This document shows positions 16,115-24,451 of a DNA stretch of 36,360 nucleotides, in pieces. Source of the stretch: Peribacillus psychrosaccharolyticus ATCC 23296 (GTDB lineage: Bacteria; Bacillota; Bacilli; Bacillales; DSM-1321); NCBI RefSeq assembly GCF_000305495.1, contig NZ_AJTN02000007.1, positions 1 to 36,360 on the forward strand. The letters run 5' to 3'. Both the position numbers and the translations under genes were made by a program. The notes beneath the pieces are model-generated. The model ran no database searches, was not told where the DNA came from, and was given only the letters and a program-made list of their open reading frames with translations. The stretch's first letter is position 1. The number at the start of each line of letters is the position of its first letter.

Positions 16115-17281
16115 TCAAGCATATTTTTTTTGGTCGTCATTCTGAAAAAAGCTCAACATGGCATGAAAAACATCAGACTTTTGTTTTAAAATATAATATC
16201 GAAATTTTTCATTGTTGATATTTTTATAGGCTGTCATTAAAGTAGAATGTCGATTATACTGATTGACCTCTCCATATCCAAACATATTAGAAACCTTCAT
16301 CAATTCTTCAACTAATTTAACGCACCGTGCATTATCAGATGTTAGGTTATCCCCATCAGAAAAATGGAACGGATAGATGTTAAATTTAGCTGGATCATAC
16401 TTAGAGTCGATAACTTCTAGGGCTTTACGGTATACAGATGAGCAGATGGTGCCCCCGCTCTCACCTTTAGTAAAGAACTCTTCTTCCGGAACAATTTTCG
16501 CTTCTGTATGATGCGCAATAAATTCAATTTCAACAGTTTCATATTTAGTACGTAAAAAGCGGTTCATCCAAAAGAAAAAACTACGCGCCATATATTTTTC
16601 CCATAACCCCATTGATCCTGACGTATCCATCATCGCTAGTACGACTGCTTTCGAGTCAGGTTTTACGACTTCATTCCAAGTCTTAAATTTAAAGTCATCT
16701 TTATAAATAGGATGAAAGCTAGGATTACCATTCATAGCATTTCGTTTGAATGCAGACATCATGGTTTTTTTCTTATCGATATTCCCCATAAGTCCTGTTT
16801 TCCGAATGTCATTGAATTCAATATGTTCAATCGTATGTTCCGCTTGTTCCTTATGTTGAAGATTTGGCAGCTCCAACTGGCTGAAAAGCGCTTCTTCGAT
16901 TTCGAGCATCGATACCTCGGCTTCATAATAGTCTTCCCCAGCTTGATCGCCAGCGCCTGGCCCCTTGCCTGGACCTTGTTCAGGTTTGCCGTCTCTAGCT
17001 ACAACATCCCCTAACTCGGAATCGCCGTCTCCTTGCCCAACATGTTTATTCTTGTCGTAATTATAGCGGATCTTATATTCATCTAAAGATCGAATTGGAA
17101 TCTTCACCACATCACGGCCATTGGACATGACTATACTCTCTTCCGAAATTAAATCAGGCAGATTGTTTTTGATTGCTTCTTGTACCTTTTCCTGATGTCT
17201 CTGCTGATCGTCAAAGCCTTTCCGGTGGAGGGACCAATTTTCCTGTGATATCACGAATTGATGACCGTTCTCTTCTGTCAT
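16115..17281 (-). CDS. yhbH: sporulation protein YhbH (DUF444, VWA-like)
   Basis: A 388-aa cytoplasmic protein of the DUF444/YhbH family (E. coli YeaH). Features: an N-terminal region with [11 protein letters not shown], a low-complexity Gly/Pro/Gln/Asp linker (about 81-118), and a VWA-like domain with the MIDAS motif DTSGSMG at 219-225. AGGGGGG lies before the ATG. Partner proteins of this family are the PrkA-type kinases; prkA lies 1.35 kb upstream on the same strand, with an SCP2 gene and two small genes between. In B. subtilis the product is needed for normal spore resistance. The role of the metal site is inferred from the fold. Confidence 0.94.
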   Translation of the reverse strand: MTEENGHQFVISQENWSLHRKGFDDQQRHQEKVQEAIKNNLPDLISEESIVMSNGRDVVKIPIRSLDEYKIRYNYDKNKHVGQGDGDSELGDVVARDGKPEQGPGKGPGAGDQAGEDYYEAEVSMLEIEEALFSQLELPNLQHKEQAEHTIEHIEFNDIRKTGLMGNIDKKKTMMSAFKRNAMNGNPSFHPIYKDDFKFKTWNEVVKPDSKAVVLAMMDTSGSMGLWEKYMARSFFFWMNRFLRTKYETVEIEFIAHHTEAKIVPEEEFFTKGESGGTICSSVYRKALEVIDSKYDPAKFNIYPFHFSDGDNLTSDNARCVKLVEELMKVSNMFGYGEVNQYNRHSTLMTAYKNINNEKFRYYILKQKSDVFHAMLSFFQNDDQKKYA

Positions 17282-17544
17282 ACATTTTCCCCCCTAAAAA
17301 AAATGTGTGCACCTCTCTTTTTATCCCGCATACGATATGGTAATGTGACATGGACCTTCTAGAAAAAGACTAATAGTTTCTTGCGTAATCAACAGTGTTG
17401 TTAAAGAAAGTAATACTCTATCTTATGCAAGCTCCTCAGATAATTTACAACTTATTTCAAGAATGGGTAATTGACTAGATTGATTGGACAGGCAATTTAT
17501 AATGATTCCCTCCTTTAAATGCCTGTTGATTTTTCCAAAAAAAA

Positions 17545-17563
17545 AGACCCCGCTAAGGAGACT
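17545..17563 (-). terminator. terminator of the small acidic protein gene
   Basis: Imperfect 7-bp stem (17545-17551 with 17557-17563, one T-T mismatch), followed on the minus strand by a U9 tract. It overlaps the stop codon of the small gene. Confidence 0.55.
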
Positions 17564-17739
17564 CATTCTTTCTCTTCTACTTCCTCAATTTCTTCATGCT
17601 GTACGGTGCCTGGGCGTTTTCCCCATTCTTTTAATTCCTCGTTCGTCCGTAAATTCTCCATTTGTTTGCCAAGGTTTTTCATTTCTTTCATATCTGGAGC
17701 CATCGAACTATTTTCCGGGACTTCTTCCTTTTTAGTCAT
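17563..17739 (-). CDS. small charged protein, 58 aa, unknown function
   Basis: I do not recognise this gene. It encodes 58 residues rich in Glu, Lys and Met (MTKKEEVPENSSMAPDMKEM at the N-terminus), no cysteine, no membrane segment; the middle is likely helical and the last 12 residues are very acidic. AGAGGTGAT sits six bases before the ATG at 17739, and a U9 terminator overlaps its end, so transcription and translation signals are both in place. It lies between yhbH and the HMA-like gene; a spore-associated role is possible from context only. Confidence 0.65.
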   Translation of the reverse strand: MTKKEEVPENSSMAPDMKEMKNLGKQMENLRTNEELKEWGKRPGTVQHEEIEEVEEKE

Positions 17740-17854
17740 TACAATCACCTCTGTTCCTAATTACCCTCTTTTTCCATAAATTAATCAATTTTAAGGAAAT
17801 TATTTATAGCTATTTAGACTTGGTTTCCTAATAAATATTATCTCGTTTCAACAC

Positions 17855-17878
17855 ATACCTTATTCTATATGTGGGTAT
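17855..17878 (+). promoter_or_regulatory. possible operator dyad before the HMA-like gene
   Basis: ATACC (17855-17859) and GGTAT (17874-17878) form a dyad, overlapping a second one (CACATA 17852-17857, TATGTG 17868-17873). It lies 37 bp before the start of a heavy-metal-domain-like gene. Weak evidence; a copper-type repressor site would normally be more GC-rich. Confidence 0.25.
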
Positions 17879-17914
17879 AGATAACTATACTAGCCAGTAA
17901 AGGGGGAACGAACG

Positions 17915-18130
17915 ATGCTTACTACTACCATGTATGTGAAGGAAGCCACCTCTGACGGTCCTATTCAAAATATCCAAGCAATCTTGCAGCAAACTGAAGG
18001 AATAGAGCGCGCCATGATTGATGTCGATGACGGCGAAATAAAAATTGAGTACCATCCCGAAAAAATTTCTCCACAGCTTATTACGGTGTTAATCGAACAA
18101 AATGGCTTACATGTTCAAACTGAAAAATAA
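17915..18130 (+). CDS. HMA-like small protein lacking the metal-binding cysteines
   Basis: A 71-aa protein with the length and pattern of a ferredoxin-like heavy-metal-associated domain: MLTTTMYVKEATSDGPIQN, then a helix QAILQQTEGIERAMIDVDDG, then EIKIEYHPEKISPQLITVLI. The CxxC loop that binds copper in CopZ-type proteins is replaced by ATSDGPI; the protein has no cysteine at all. It therefore cannot bind metal in the usual way. AAAGGGGG precedes the ATG. It stands alone on the plus strand, between divergent small gene and convergent SCP2 gene. Domain assignment is by pattern only. Confidence 0.72.
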   Translation: MLTTTMYVKEATSDGPIQNIQAILQQTEGIERAMIDVDDGEIKIEYHPEKISPQLITVLIEQNGLHVQTEK

Positions 18131-18145
18131 TGAGCTTGTCATACT

Positions 18146-18178
18146 AAACAGCCCTTTTCGTAAAAAGGACTGTTTTTT
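18146..18178. terminator. bidirectional terminator between the HMA-like and SCP2 genes
   Basis: A 13-position stem with one mismatch (18146-18158 with 18163-18175), followed by TTTTTT at 18173-18178; lies between two convergent stop codons. Confidence 0.75.
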
Positions 18179-18179
18179 A

Positions 18180-18506
18180 TTATTGGTATTGTTTTAAAAT
18201 TTCTTGGAGCTTCATGGCAAGACCCATTTGACCATCAAGCTTTAACTTGCCAGTCATAAAAGCGAGGGTAGTATTTAATTCATCTTTTAAGAGTTTCGAA
18301 AAATTACTATCCGATAGTTTTAGTGTTACATCGGGCTCTTTGCTCGGATTTTCGACAACTACTACCTGCCCATCTTGAAGAATCATTTGAATGGTTCCGC
18401 TTTCATCTAATTCCACTTGAAATACACGGTTCTTTTGATCCTGAATATGCACAGGATTATCGTTCATTTTTTTCGCTAATTCATGTAATTCAGCTACCAC
18501 ACTCAT
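18180..18506 (-). CDS. stand-alone SCP2 sterol-binding-like domain protein
   Basis: A 108-aa protein made almost entirely of an SCP2 domain: FQVELDESGTIQMILQDG, then PDVTLKLSDSNFSKLL, then FMTGKLKLDGQMGLAMKLQ, which is the family's signature end. SCP2 domains bind lipids or other hydrophobic ligands. GGAGGTTATAGG directly precedes the ATG at 18506; the longer frame upstream has no ribosome binding site. The ligand and role are unknown. It lies between prkA and yhbH, separated from prkA by a strong terminator. Confidence 0.87.
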   Translation of the reverse strand: MSVVAELHELAKKMNDNPVHIQDQKNRVFQVELDESGTIQMILQDGQVVVVENPSKEPDVTLKLSDSNFSKLLKDELNTTLAFMTGKLKLDGQMGLAMKLQEILKQYQ

Positions 18507-18597
18507 CCTATAACCTCCAAACAAAGATTTGTATGAAAATTTTACCATATACAACTTTAAAAATCGAAGTTAATTAGTTAACTAGACTCCCACAGTT

Positions 18598-18629
18598 AAA
18601 AAACCTGCCAGGATTCTGGCAGGTTTTTT
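18598..18629 (-). terminator. prkA terminator
   Basis: A perfect 14-bp stem (18598-18611 with 18616-18629), 4-nt loop, with A6 and T-rich flanks; placed right after the prkA stop. Confidence 0.88.
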
Positions 18630-18631
18630 TC

Positions 18632-20527
18632 TCAGCGATTTAATAAACTTCCAACATATTTCAATAAATCATTGGCTGATGTTGAGTTGTATCCATGTTC
18701 CTCAATAAGACGAGCGACTACTTCATTGACTTTCTTAAGCTGTCGTTCATCTGGTGTTTTGGTTGAGGTCGTGATTTTAACCACATCCTTAAGATCAGCG
18801 AACAATTTCTTTTGAATAGCTTCACGAAGGCGATCATGGGAATTATAGTCGAACCGTTTGCCTTTACGGGCATAAGCAGAGATCCGAATTAAAATTTCCT
18901 CACGAAATGCTTTTTTAGCATTTTCAGAAATGCCAATTTGTTCTTCAATTGAGCGCATTAGTTTTTCATCTGGTGAAAGTTCTTCTCCTGTCAAAGGGTC
19001 ATGTAATCTTGATTTATTGCAATAGGCCTCAACATTATCTAAATAATTATCCATCATTGTTTTAGCCGATTCCTCATACGAGTAGACAAATGCTTTTTGA
19101 ACCTCATTCTTCGCAATAGAGTCGTATTCCTTACGGGCAATGGAAATGTGATTCAGGTATTTATCACGTAACTCGGCACTGATAGATGGATGCTGATCAA
19201 GTCCATCCTTTAAAGATAATAATACATCCAGTGCATTAATTGACGGTATTTCCTTTCGGATGATCGTCGATGAAATTCGATTAATGACATAACGTGGATC
19301 AATTCCACTCATACCCTCATCTTGATATTCCTTCTTCAATTCTGCGATATCAGAAGAATTAAACCCTTCTACATTTTCTCCATCATAGAGACGGAGCTTC
19401 TTAACTAAATCGATATCACCTTTTTTAGGCTCCTTTAAGCGAGTTAAAATACTAAAAGTGGCTGCTACTCTTAACGTGTGCGGGGCTATATGAACCTCAG
19501 AAACATCACTTTCATGAATCATTTTCTCATAAATTTTTTCTTCTTCCGTCACCTTCAAATTATATGGAACAGGCATAACGATAATCCGTGAATGAAGGGC
19601 TTCGTTCTTCTTATTTGAAATAAATGATTTATACTCAGTTTCATTTGTATGGGCAACAATTAATTCATCAGCACTAATTAAAGCAAATCGGCCAGCTTTA
19701 AAATTTCCTTCTTGCGTTAGTGACAATAGATGCCAGAGGAACTTTTCATCACACTTCAGCATTTCCTGAAACTCCATCATCCCGCGATTTGCTTTATTCA
19801 GCTCTCCATCAAAACGGTAAGCTCGTGGATCTGATTCAGACCCAAATTCGGCTATGGTTGAGAAATCGATGCTTCCTGTCAAATCGGCTATATCCTGAGA
19901 CTTTGGATCAGAAGGACTAAAGGTTCCTATTCCAATCCGTTTATCTTCAGAAAGGAAAATACGTTCAACCAATACATCCTCAATTCGGTTTCCAAACTCT
20001 TTTTCGAGTCTCATTAAATTGAGTGGTGATAAATTTCCTTCAATTCGAATTCCATATTCTTCAAAGAAATCATCTCGAAGGATATGCGGAATTAAATGAA
20101 GCGGGTCTTCATGCATTGGGCAGCCTTTAATAGCATAAATGGCACCCTGATTCTGAAGAGTATACGATTCTAACCCCCGTTTTAATAATGAAACAAGAGT
20201 GGATTTCCCTCCAGATACCGGCCCCATTAATAATAAAATCCGTTTACGGACATCAAGACGTTTTGCCGCAGGATGGAAATATTCTTCAACTAAACGCTCT
20301 AATGATTCTTCCAGTCCAAACAGCTGTCCACTAAAAAAATTGTATTTTTTATGGCCATTGACCTCTTCAATTCCAGCATCTTTGATCATGTTATAAACAC
20401 GTGAATGTGCAGACTGAGCAACCAACGGCTGTTTTTGGATAATATCCAAGTATTCTGCAAAGGTACCTTCCCATTTTAGCTTTTGCTCTTCTTCTCGAAA
20501 CCTGCCAATCTTTCTTAATATATCCAT
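18632..20527 (-). CDS. prkA: PrkA family serine kinase / AAA+ protein
   Basis: A 631-aa PrkA protein: an N-terminal AAA+ module with Walker A GPVSGGKST at 102-110, and a C-terminal kinase-like domain. Length matches the family (about 630). In B. subtilis PrkA works during sporulation; it was first described as a serine kinase and later reported to behave as a Lon-like protease. The E. coli homologue is YeaG, paired with YeaH (the YhbH family). GGGGGAGG precedes the ATG. A sigma-E-like promoter at 20567-20595 supports mother-cell expression. Confidence 0.95.
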   Translation of the reverse strand: MDILRKIGRFREEEQKLKWEGTFAEYLDIIQKQPLVAQSAHSRVYNMIKDAGIEEVNGHKKYNFFSGQLFGLEESLERLVEEYFHPAAKRLDVRKRILLLMGPVSGGKSTLVSLLKRGLESYTLQNQGAIYAIKGCPMHEDPLHLIPHILRDDFFEEYGIRIEGNLSPLNLMRLEKEFGNRIEDVLVERIFLSEDKRIGIGTFSPSDPKSQDIADLTGSIDFSTIAEFGSESDPRAYRFDGELNKANRGMMEFQEMLKCDEKFLWHLLSLTQEGNFKAGRFALISADELIVAHTNETEYKSFISNKKNEALHSRIIVMPVPYNLKVTEEEKIYEKMIHESDVSEVHIAPHTLRVAATFSILTRLKEPKKGDIDLVKKLRLYDGENVEGFNSSDIAELKKEYQDEGMSGIDPRYVINRISSTIIRKEIPSINALDVLLSLKDGLDQHPSISAELRDKYLNHISIARKEYDSIAKNEVQKAFVYSYEESAKTMMDNYLDNVEAYCNKSRLHDPLTGEELSPDEKLMRSIEEQIGISENAKKAFREEILIRISAYARKGKRFDYNSHDRLREAIQKKLFADLKDVVKITTSTKTPDERQLKKVNEVVARLIEEHGYNSTSANDLLKYVGSLLNR

Positions 20528-20566
20528 TTTCAGTACCTCCCCCTGTTACCTTTCAGAGACTATTTT

Positions 20567-20595
20567 AGTCTATGCTTGGATTTGCCTAAACATGA
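20567..20595 (-). promoter_or_regulatory. candidate sigma-E promoter of prkA
   Basis: On the minus strand TCATGTTT (20595-20588) and CATAGACT (20574-20567) are separated by 13 bp. Against the sigma-E consensus KMATATTT and CATACAHT each box has one mismatch, and the spacing is right. It lies 40 bp upstream of the prkA ATG. Consistent with the known mother-cell expression of prkA in B. subtilis. Confidence 0.6.
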
Positions 20596-20632
20596 ATAAG
20601 TAACAGAAAAAGGTAGATTGTAGTGTGCCAGC

Positions 20633-21352
20633 TTAAACTTCTTTTCTTTGGAAATACGCTAAACCGCTAACGAAAAAGAGGAAAAAACTACTTACAACCA
20701 CCCCATATAACGTTGCATCAAAAATTGGCAATCCCCCAACTTTGTCTGTCAATGAAAAAGCAGCTAGAAAAGGCTGCGCCCAAGGATAATAAGGAGCAAA
20801 TTTTTCCGAATTCACAATTAAAATGTTGGGCAGTGTAAAAATCACATTTAATGCCATTGGTGCGGCGAAACTTGACCATATAGTGGAAGCAAACAGTTGC
20901 AACGCAGCCAGTGGCAAACTAGCAAACATCGATCCTCCAACACTTAAAAGGAACAACTCCCAGGGAATATCTCCTGAGAATCCCTTTATCCAGCCGGTTA
21001 TCATTAAAACGGCCAAGAATAACAGCTGAGTCAGCATAAGGAGCAATGTTACGATCAAAAACTTGGAGGTATAAACCAAGCCCCGGGATACTGGCTGTGC
21101 AAGCAATTGCTTCCATCCTCCGTCTACATGCTCAAACCGGCATGTACAGCTTGAAAAGATTCCCGCCAAAAGCGGCAGAAATAAAACTGTATGGGTGATA
21201 TTCATATTAGCCATTAACTGCTCCCATTGAACAGGACCTTCGATGCCAATTCCTAGACCTATTAACGAAGCAAGTAACGGACTCACCAATGTTAAAGACC
21301 ATATAGACGATTTTTGCATCTTGAGCAGCTCTGCATGAAACATCCGGAGCAT
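20633..21352 (-). CDS. ABC transporter permease, ABC-2/lantibiotic-immunity type (second subunit)
   Basis: A 239-aa membrane protein with six likely transmembrane segments and the N-terminal MLRMFHAELLKMQKS pattern of ABC-2 permeases (MutG/EpiG/SpaG-like). The motif CRFEHVDGGWKQLLAQPVS, between the second and third segments, is shared in form with the sister subunit (GIEHQTNSWKQVLALPVSK). Its ATG abuts the stop of the first permease gene. It is the last gene of an ATPase-permease-permease operon under the likely control of the two-component system upstream. Substrate unknown; peptide antibiotic efflux is the usual role of this type. Confidence 0.87.
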   Translation of the reverse strand: MLRMFHAELLKMQKSSIWSLTLVSPLLASLIGLGIGIEGPVQWEQLMANMNITHTVLFLPLLAGIFSSCTCRFEHVDGGWKQLLAQPVSRGLVYTSKFLIVTLLLMLTQLLFLAVLMITGWIKGFSGDIPWELFLLSVGGSMFASLPLAALQLFASTIWSSFAAPMALNVIFTLPNILIVNSEKFAPYYPWAQPFLAAFSLTDKVGGLPIFDATLYGVVVSSFFLFFVSGLAYFQRKEV

Positions 21353-22063
21353 TTAAAGCACATCCCTTCTTGAAAAATCCAGAAGACCAACTAGATAGAC
21401 TAAGAGTCCTGTCAATACTCCAGCTGTGGCTGAATATTCAAACTTTCCCCAGCTGTTTTCAAGAAAGAGCCATTTATACGGGACCCAATCAGGCATAATA
21501 ACCCCATATAAAGATAGAATTGTCCCGACAATCCCACATGTCAGGGCAATGGCTTGATTCTTTACTACAATGGAAAGCCACGTATGAAGTGCTGCGAAAG
21601 GCAACGCCGCAAGAAGCGGATAATAGCTGATTTTTAACAGATATTCAAATGGGATCTTTGTCCCAAAATCTAATGCCATTCCTAAACAAATAAGCCCAAT
21701 CCCTAAGCATGTGCAGGAAATAAACAACAAGAACGTAAGCAGCATAAATTTTGCAGTAAATACACTACATTTTGAAACTGGCAGAGCGAGCACCTGTTTC
21801 CAAGAGTTTGTTTGATGCTCAATTCCAGCCAAAATAGAAGCGACAATCGCAAGTCCCATCATTAACGCAGGAACGGCAAGTAACCTTGATTCATCTATTA
21901 ACCCGCCCCATAGGTCATCCTGATATTGCTTAGTCAGCCATTCATATCGAAGCAGAAAATTAAATGCCTCTAAACCCACTACTCCCGCTGGTCCAAGAAA
22001 CACAAGAAACCATACCCACTTTTTCTTCATCTTTAAGGTATCTATTAAGAGAAAACGAATCAT
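21353..22063 (-). CDS. ABC transporter permease, ABC-2/lantibiotic-immunity type (first subunit)
   Basis: A 236-aa membrane protein with six likely transmembrane segments, opening with MIRFLLIDTLKMKKKWVW. It resembles the E/G permeases of lantibiotic self-protection exporters. The conserved EHQTNSWKQVLALPVSK loop is present (about 83-99). Its ATG overlaps the ATPase stop by one base (TAATG) and it has GGGGAGG upstream inside the ATPase gene, so translation is coupled. The two permeases would form a heterodimer with a dimer of the ATPase. No lantibiotic structural gene is seen nearby. Confidence 0.87.
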   Translation of the reverse strand: MIRFLLIDTLKMKKKWVWFLVFLGPAGVVGLEAFNFLLRYEWLTKQYQDDLWGGLIDESRLLAVPALMMGLAIVASILAGIEHQTNSWKQVLALPVSKCSVFTAKFMLLTFLLFISCTCLGIGLICLGMALDFGTKIPFEYLLKISYYPLLAALPFAALHTWLSIVVKNQAIALTCGIVGTILSLYGVIMPDWVPYKWLFLENSWGKFEYSATAGVLTGLLVYLVGLLDFSRRDVL

Positions 22064-22971
22064 TAAAGACTTGCCTCCCCATTTGTAATGGTTAGGAATA
22101 TCTCTTCTAAGGATTTCTTTTCCTCTTGAACTCGGTATATCTCATACTTGTGGCTGACAATTACGTCAATCATTGCAGCAACCTTTGCATCCGCAAGATA
22201 ATCTACATACACAATCCCTTCTTCATTTACAGCATGACTGCTATTGATTAACGTCTTCACTTCTACTGGATTATTAACATGGAAACCTATTCGACTCATC
22301 GATTTTTTTCTTATTTCTTCAATAGAGTTTTGAAAAACTAATTGACCCTTGGCAATGATCCCAAGCTGGGTTGCCATCAGGTCGATTTCTGATAAAAGGT
22401 GACTCGAAACAAGAACCGTTGTCCCATGTTCCTTCGGTAATGACCTAATTAATTCACGGATTTCATGTATTCCAGATGGATCGAGTCCATTTGTCGGTTC
22501 ATCAAGAATTAAAAGCTCAGGATTTCCAAGCATGGCCGCAGCAATTCCGAGCCGCTGTTTCATACCAAGAGAAAACCCCTTAACTGGACGTTTTGCTTCC
22601 CTGTTTAATCGAACAATCGAGAGCACTTCATCGATTCTTGATTTGGGTATTTCTAGAAGTCTACGAAGCACCTCCAGGTTTTCATAAGCTGTTAAATGAC
22701 CATAGTAAGATGGAGACTCTACCAGTGAACCTGTTTTTTTCAAAATAAAAGATTTGTTATCCTGCAGGTTCTTCCCGAACATTTCGATTGTTCCACTACT
22801 CGGTCTAGCAAGCCCGAGTAGCATTCGAATCGTAGTTGATTTCCCAGCACCATTTGGCCCTAAAAAACCATAAATTTCTCCCTCTTTAATTTGTAAATCA
22901 AGATTCTCTACAACTTTTTTCTTTTTAAATGTCTTCGTTAATCCCTTTGTTTGAATCATAAACTTTTCCAC
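22063..22971 (-). CDS. ABC transporter ATP-binding protein (BcrA/NisF type)
   Basis: About 302 aa. The ATPase domain has Walker A GPNGAGKST, the Q-loop in SLVESPSYYGHLTAYENL, the signature FSLGMKQRLGIAAA, Walker B LLILDEPTNGLDP and the H-loop VSSHLLSE. The last 80 residues are the usual C-terminal extension of drug-resistance ATPases. I favour the GTG start at 22971, placed five bases after GAGGTGA; the ATG at 22959 (MIQTKGL) is the other choice. First gene of the three-gene exporter operon, with possible response-regulator repeats (23006-23045) before it. Confidence 0.9.
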   Translation of the reverse strand: MEKFMIQTKGLTKTFKKKKVVENLDLQIKEGEIYGFLGPNGAGKSTTIRMLLGLARPSSGTIEMFGKNLQDNKSFILKKTGSLVESPSYYGHLTAYENLEVLRRLLEIPKSRIDEVLSIVRLNREAKRPVKGFSLGMKQRLGIAAAMLGNPELLILDEPTNGLDPSGIHEIRELIRSLPKEHGTTVLVSSHLLSEIDLMATQLGIIAKGQLVFQNSIEEIRKKSMSRIGFHVNNPVEVKTLINSSHAVNEEGIVYVDYLADAKVAAMIDVIVSHKYEIYRVQEEKKSLEEIFLTITNGEASL

Positions 22972-23005
22972 ACATCTCACCTCTAGATTAATCATAAATT
23001 GCTTA

Positions 23006-23045
23006 GGTTAAAAGGAGATATCGGGAAAGGTTAAATTCTGGTTAA
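23006..23045 (-). promoter_or_regulatory. direct TTAACC repeats upstream of the ABC operon, candidate response-regulator sites
   Basis: On the minus strand TTAACC occurs three times, at plus positions 23040-23045, 23029-23034 and 23006-23011. The first two are exactly 11 bp apart, the spacing of OmpR-family direct repeats (one helical turn); the third is 23 bp further on. They lie between the terminator of the kinase gene and the ATPase start, where a promoter for the ABC operon should be. Binding by the adjacent regulator is inferred. Confidence 0.5.
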
Positions 23046-23064
23046 GAAACAAGTAAACGTACCT

Positions 23065-23097
23065 AAAAAGACTGCTAACAACAGAGTCAGCAGTCTT
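23065..23097 (-). terminator. terminator of the two-component operon
   Basis: A 9-bp stem (23068-23076 with 23089-23097) and U5 on the minus strand (A5 at 23065-23069), 17 bp past the kinase stop. It separates the two-component transcript from the ABC operon. Confidence 0.75.
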
Positions 23098-23113
23098 CCT
23101 GTACTTATTCAAA

Positions 23114-24451
23114 TCAATCAGGAGGTTGAATGGTAATCATTGTTCCTGATTCATCACTTTTAATCGCAAAATCCAAATTCATAGTCTTAAGCATCATAGA
23201 TACAATCGATAAGCCAATGCCTGCACCTTTTGCCGCTGACTGCCCGACCATTCCTTTACCATGGTCAATTACACTAAGACCCTGATGGTTAAAGGAGACC
23301 CTGATATACTTACCAGAAACTGCATGGCGATTGACATTTTGAAATAAATTATCAAGTACACGTTCAAACCATTGCGGATCAATTGTCCAAAATATTGGCG
23401 TATTGATAATATCTAACTCAATAACAAATCCTTCCTTTTCAAAAACTGGGTACCAAGCAGCACTTGACGACCGGACGATCCTCGCTGCATCTATCCTGTC
23501 CGGATGAAACGGGTATTTCCCTGAGGAAAGGAGTGTATAACTCATTAAGTTCTCAATCAATTGTCCCAAGTAATCCACCTTAGCGTCAATGGATGCTAGT
23601 GAAGAATGTCCTTGAATCGTTAATGGCTCTTTTTTAAGGCGATAAGCATGTCCCCTTATTGTTGTTAAAGGTGTCCGTAAATCATGAGATAGATTGGCAA
23701 TTAACTGTTTCCTCAATTCCTCTTCATCTTTTTCCCGATCACGACTCGCTTCTAACTTACCAATCATATCATTAAAAGAATTCTCTAATTGGCCAATTTC
23801 GTCTCTTTTTCCAATGATCAACGGCAAAGGAATCCCCTTTTTTGTCGGTGTCGTCATTGCATTCTGAACCCTTAGTAACCGTTTACGAATGCGATAGAAG
23901 AAAATGAAAGAAATAAAGATAAAAGCGCATAGAATGATAAAAATACCGATAATCCAGAGTAGATTGTATTTTTGATATACTAACTCATCGTTGGTTTTCA
24001 TAAGAGTTCGAGGAACCTGCGTAACAATGAATCCCTGCTTGTTATCTTTTCCCAGCATCGTAACCAGTGTATATGGATCTGCATCAGAACCCCGACTTTT
24101 TTTCATAAACGCAACTGTATAACCTGCGGACCAAATCTCAGGAATATCCTTCTGATGAGCATTTTGGCGTGTCCTTCCTTCGCCATCTACCCAAAAGATA
24201 TCAGCCTTCTTGTAAGACTCTTGAATGATTTTTACCTGTTGGTTCACATCCGGTATTTCTGCACCATCCAGCTCTTTTGCCGTTTTTTTCACGATTACTT
24301 CCAGAGTAGACCCACTTTGATAACTAGTCGTCATTCCTTCTCTCAACGGCAGCATCAGCAATGACGTCAACGGAAACGAAAAGGGCAAAATAATGATGGC
24401 TAGAAAAATAATCAGCACATATCTCGTTAATAATGACTGAAACCACCTCAT
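23114..24451 (-). CDS. sensor histidine kinase (HAMP type)
   Basis: A 445-aa kinase: membrane segment 1 (about 11-36), an extracellular domain (about 40-160), membrane segment 2 (about 164-186), HAMP (about 187-240), the H-box NLSHDLRTPLTT with His256, the N-box DNLFQNVNRHA, and ATP loops VIDHGKGM and GAGIGLSIV. The start ATG overlaps the regulator stop (ATGA) with no strong ribosome binding site of its own, so translation is coupled. The large outer domain suggests a true external ligand, unlike the short-loop BceS-type sensors. Likely partner of the following ABC operon. Confidence 0.93.
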   Translation of the reverse strand: MRWFQSLLTRYVLIIFLAIIILPFSFPLTSLLMLPLREGMTTSYQSGSTLEVIVKKTAKELDGAEIPDVNQQVKIIQESYKKADIFWVDGEGRTRQNAHQKDIPEIWSAGYTVAFMKKSRGSDADPYTLVTMLGKDNKQGFIVTQVPRTLMKTNDELVYQKYNLLWIIGIFIILCAFIFISFIFFYRIRKRLLRVQNAMTTPTKKGIPLPLIIGKRDEIGQLENSFNDMIGKLEASRDREKDEEELRKQLIANLSHDLRTPLTTIRGHAYRLKKEPLTIQGHSSLASIDAKVDYLGQLIENLMSYTLLSSGKYPFHPDRIDAARIVRSSSAAWYPVFEKEGFVIELDIINTPIFWTIDPQWFERVLDNLFQNVNRHAVSGKYIRVSFNHQGLSVIDHGKGMVGQSAAKGAGIGLSIVSMMLKTMNLDFAIKSDESGTMITIQPPD

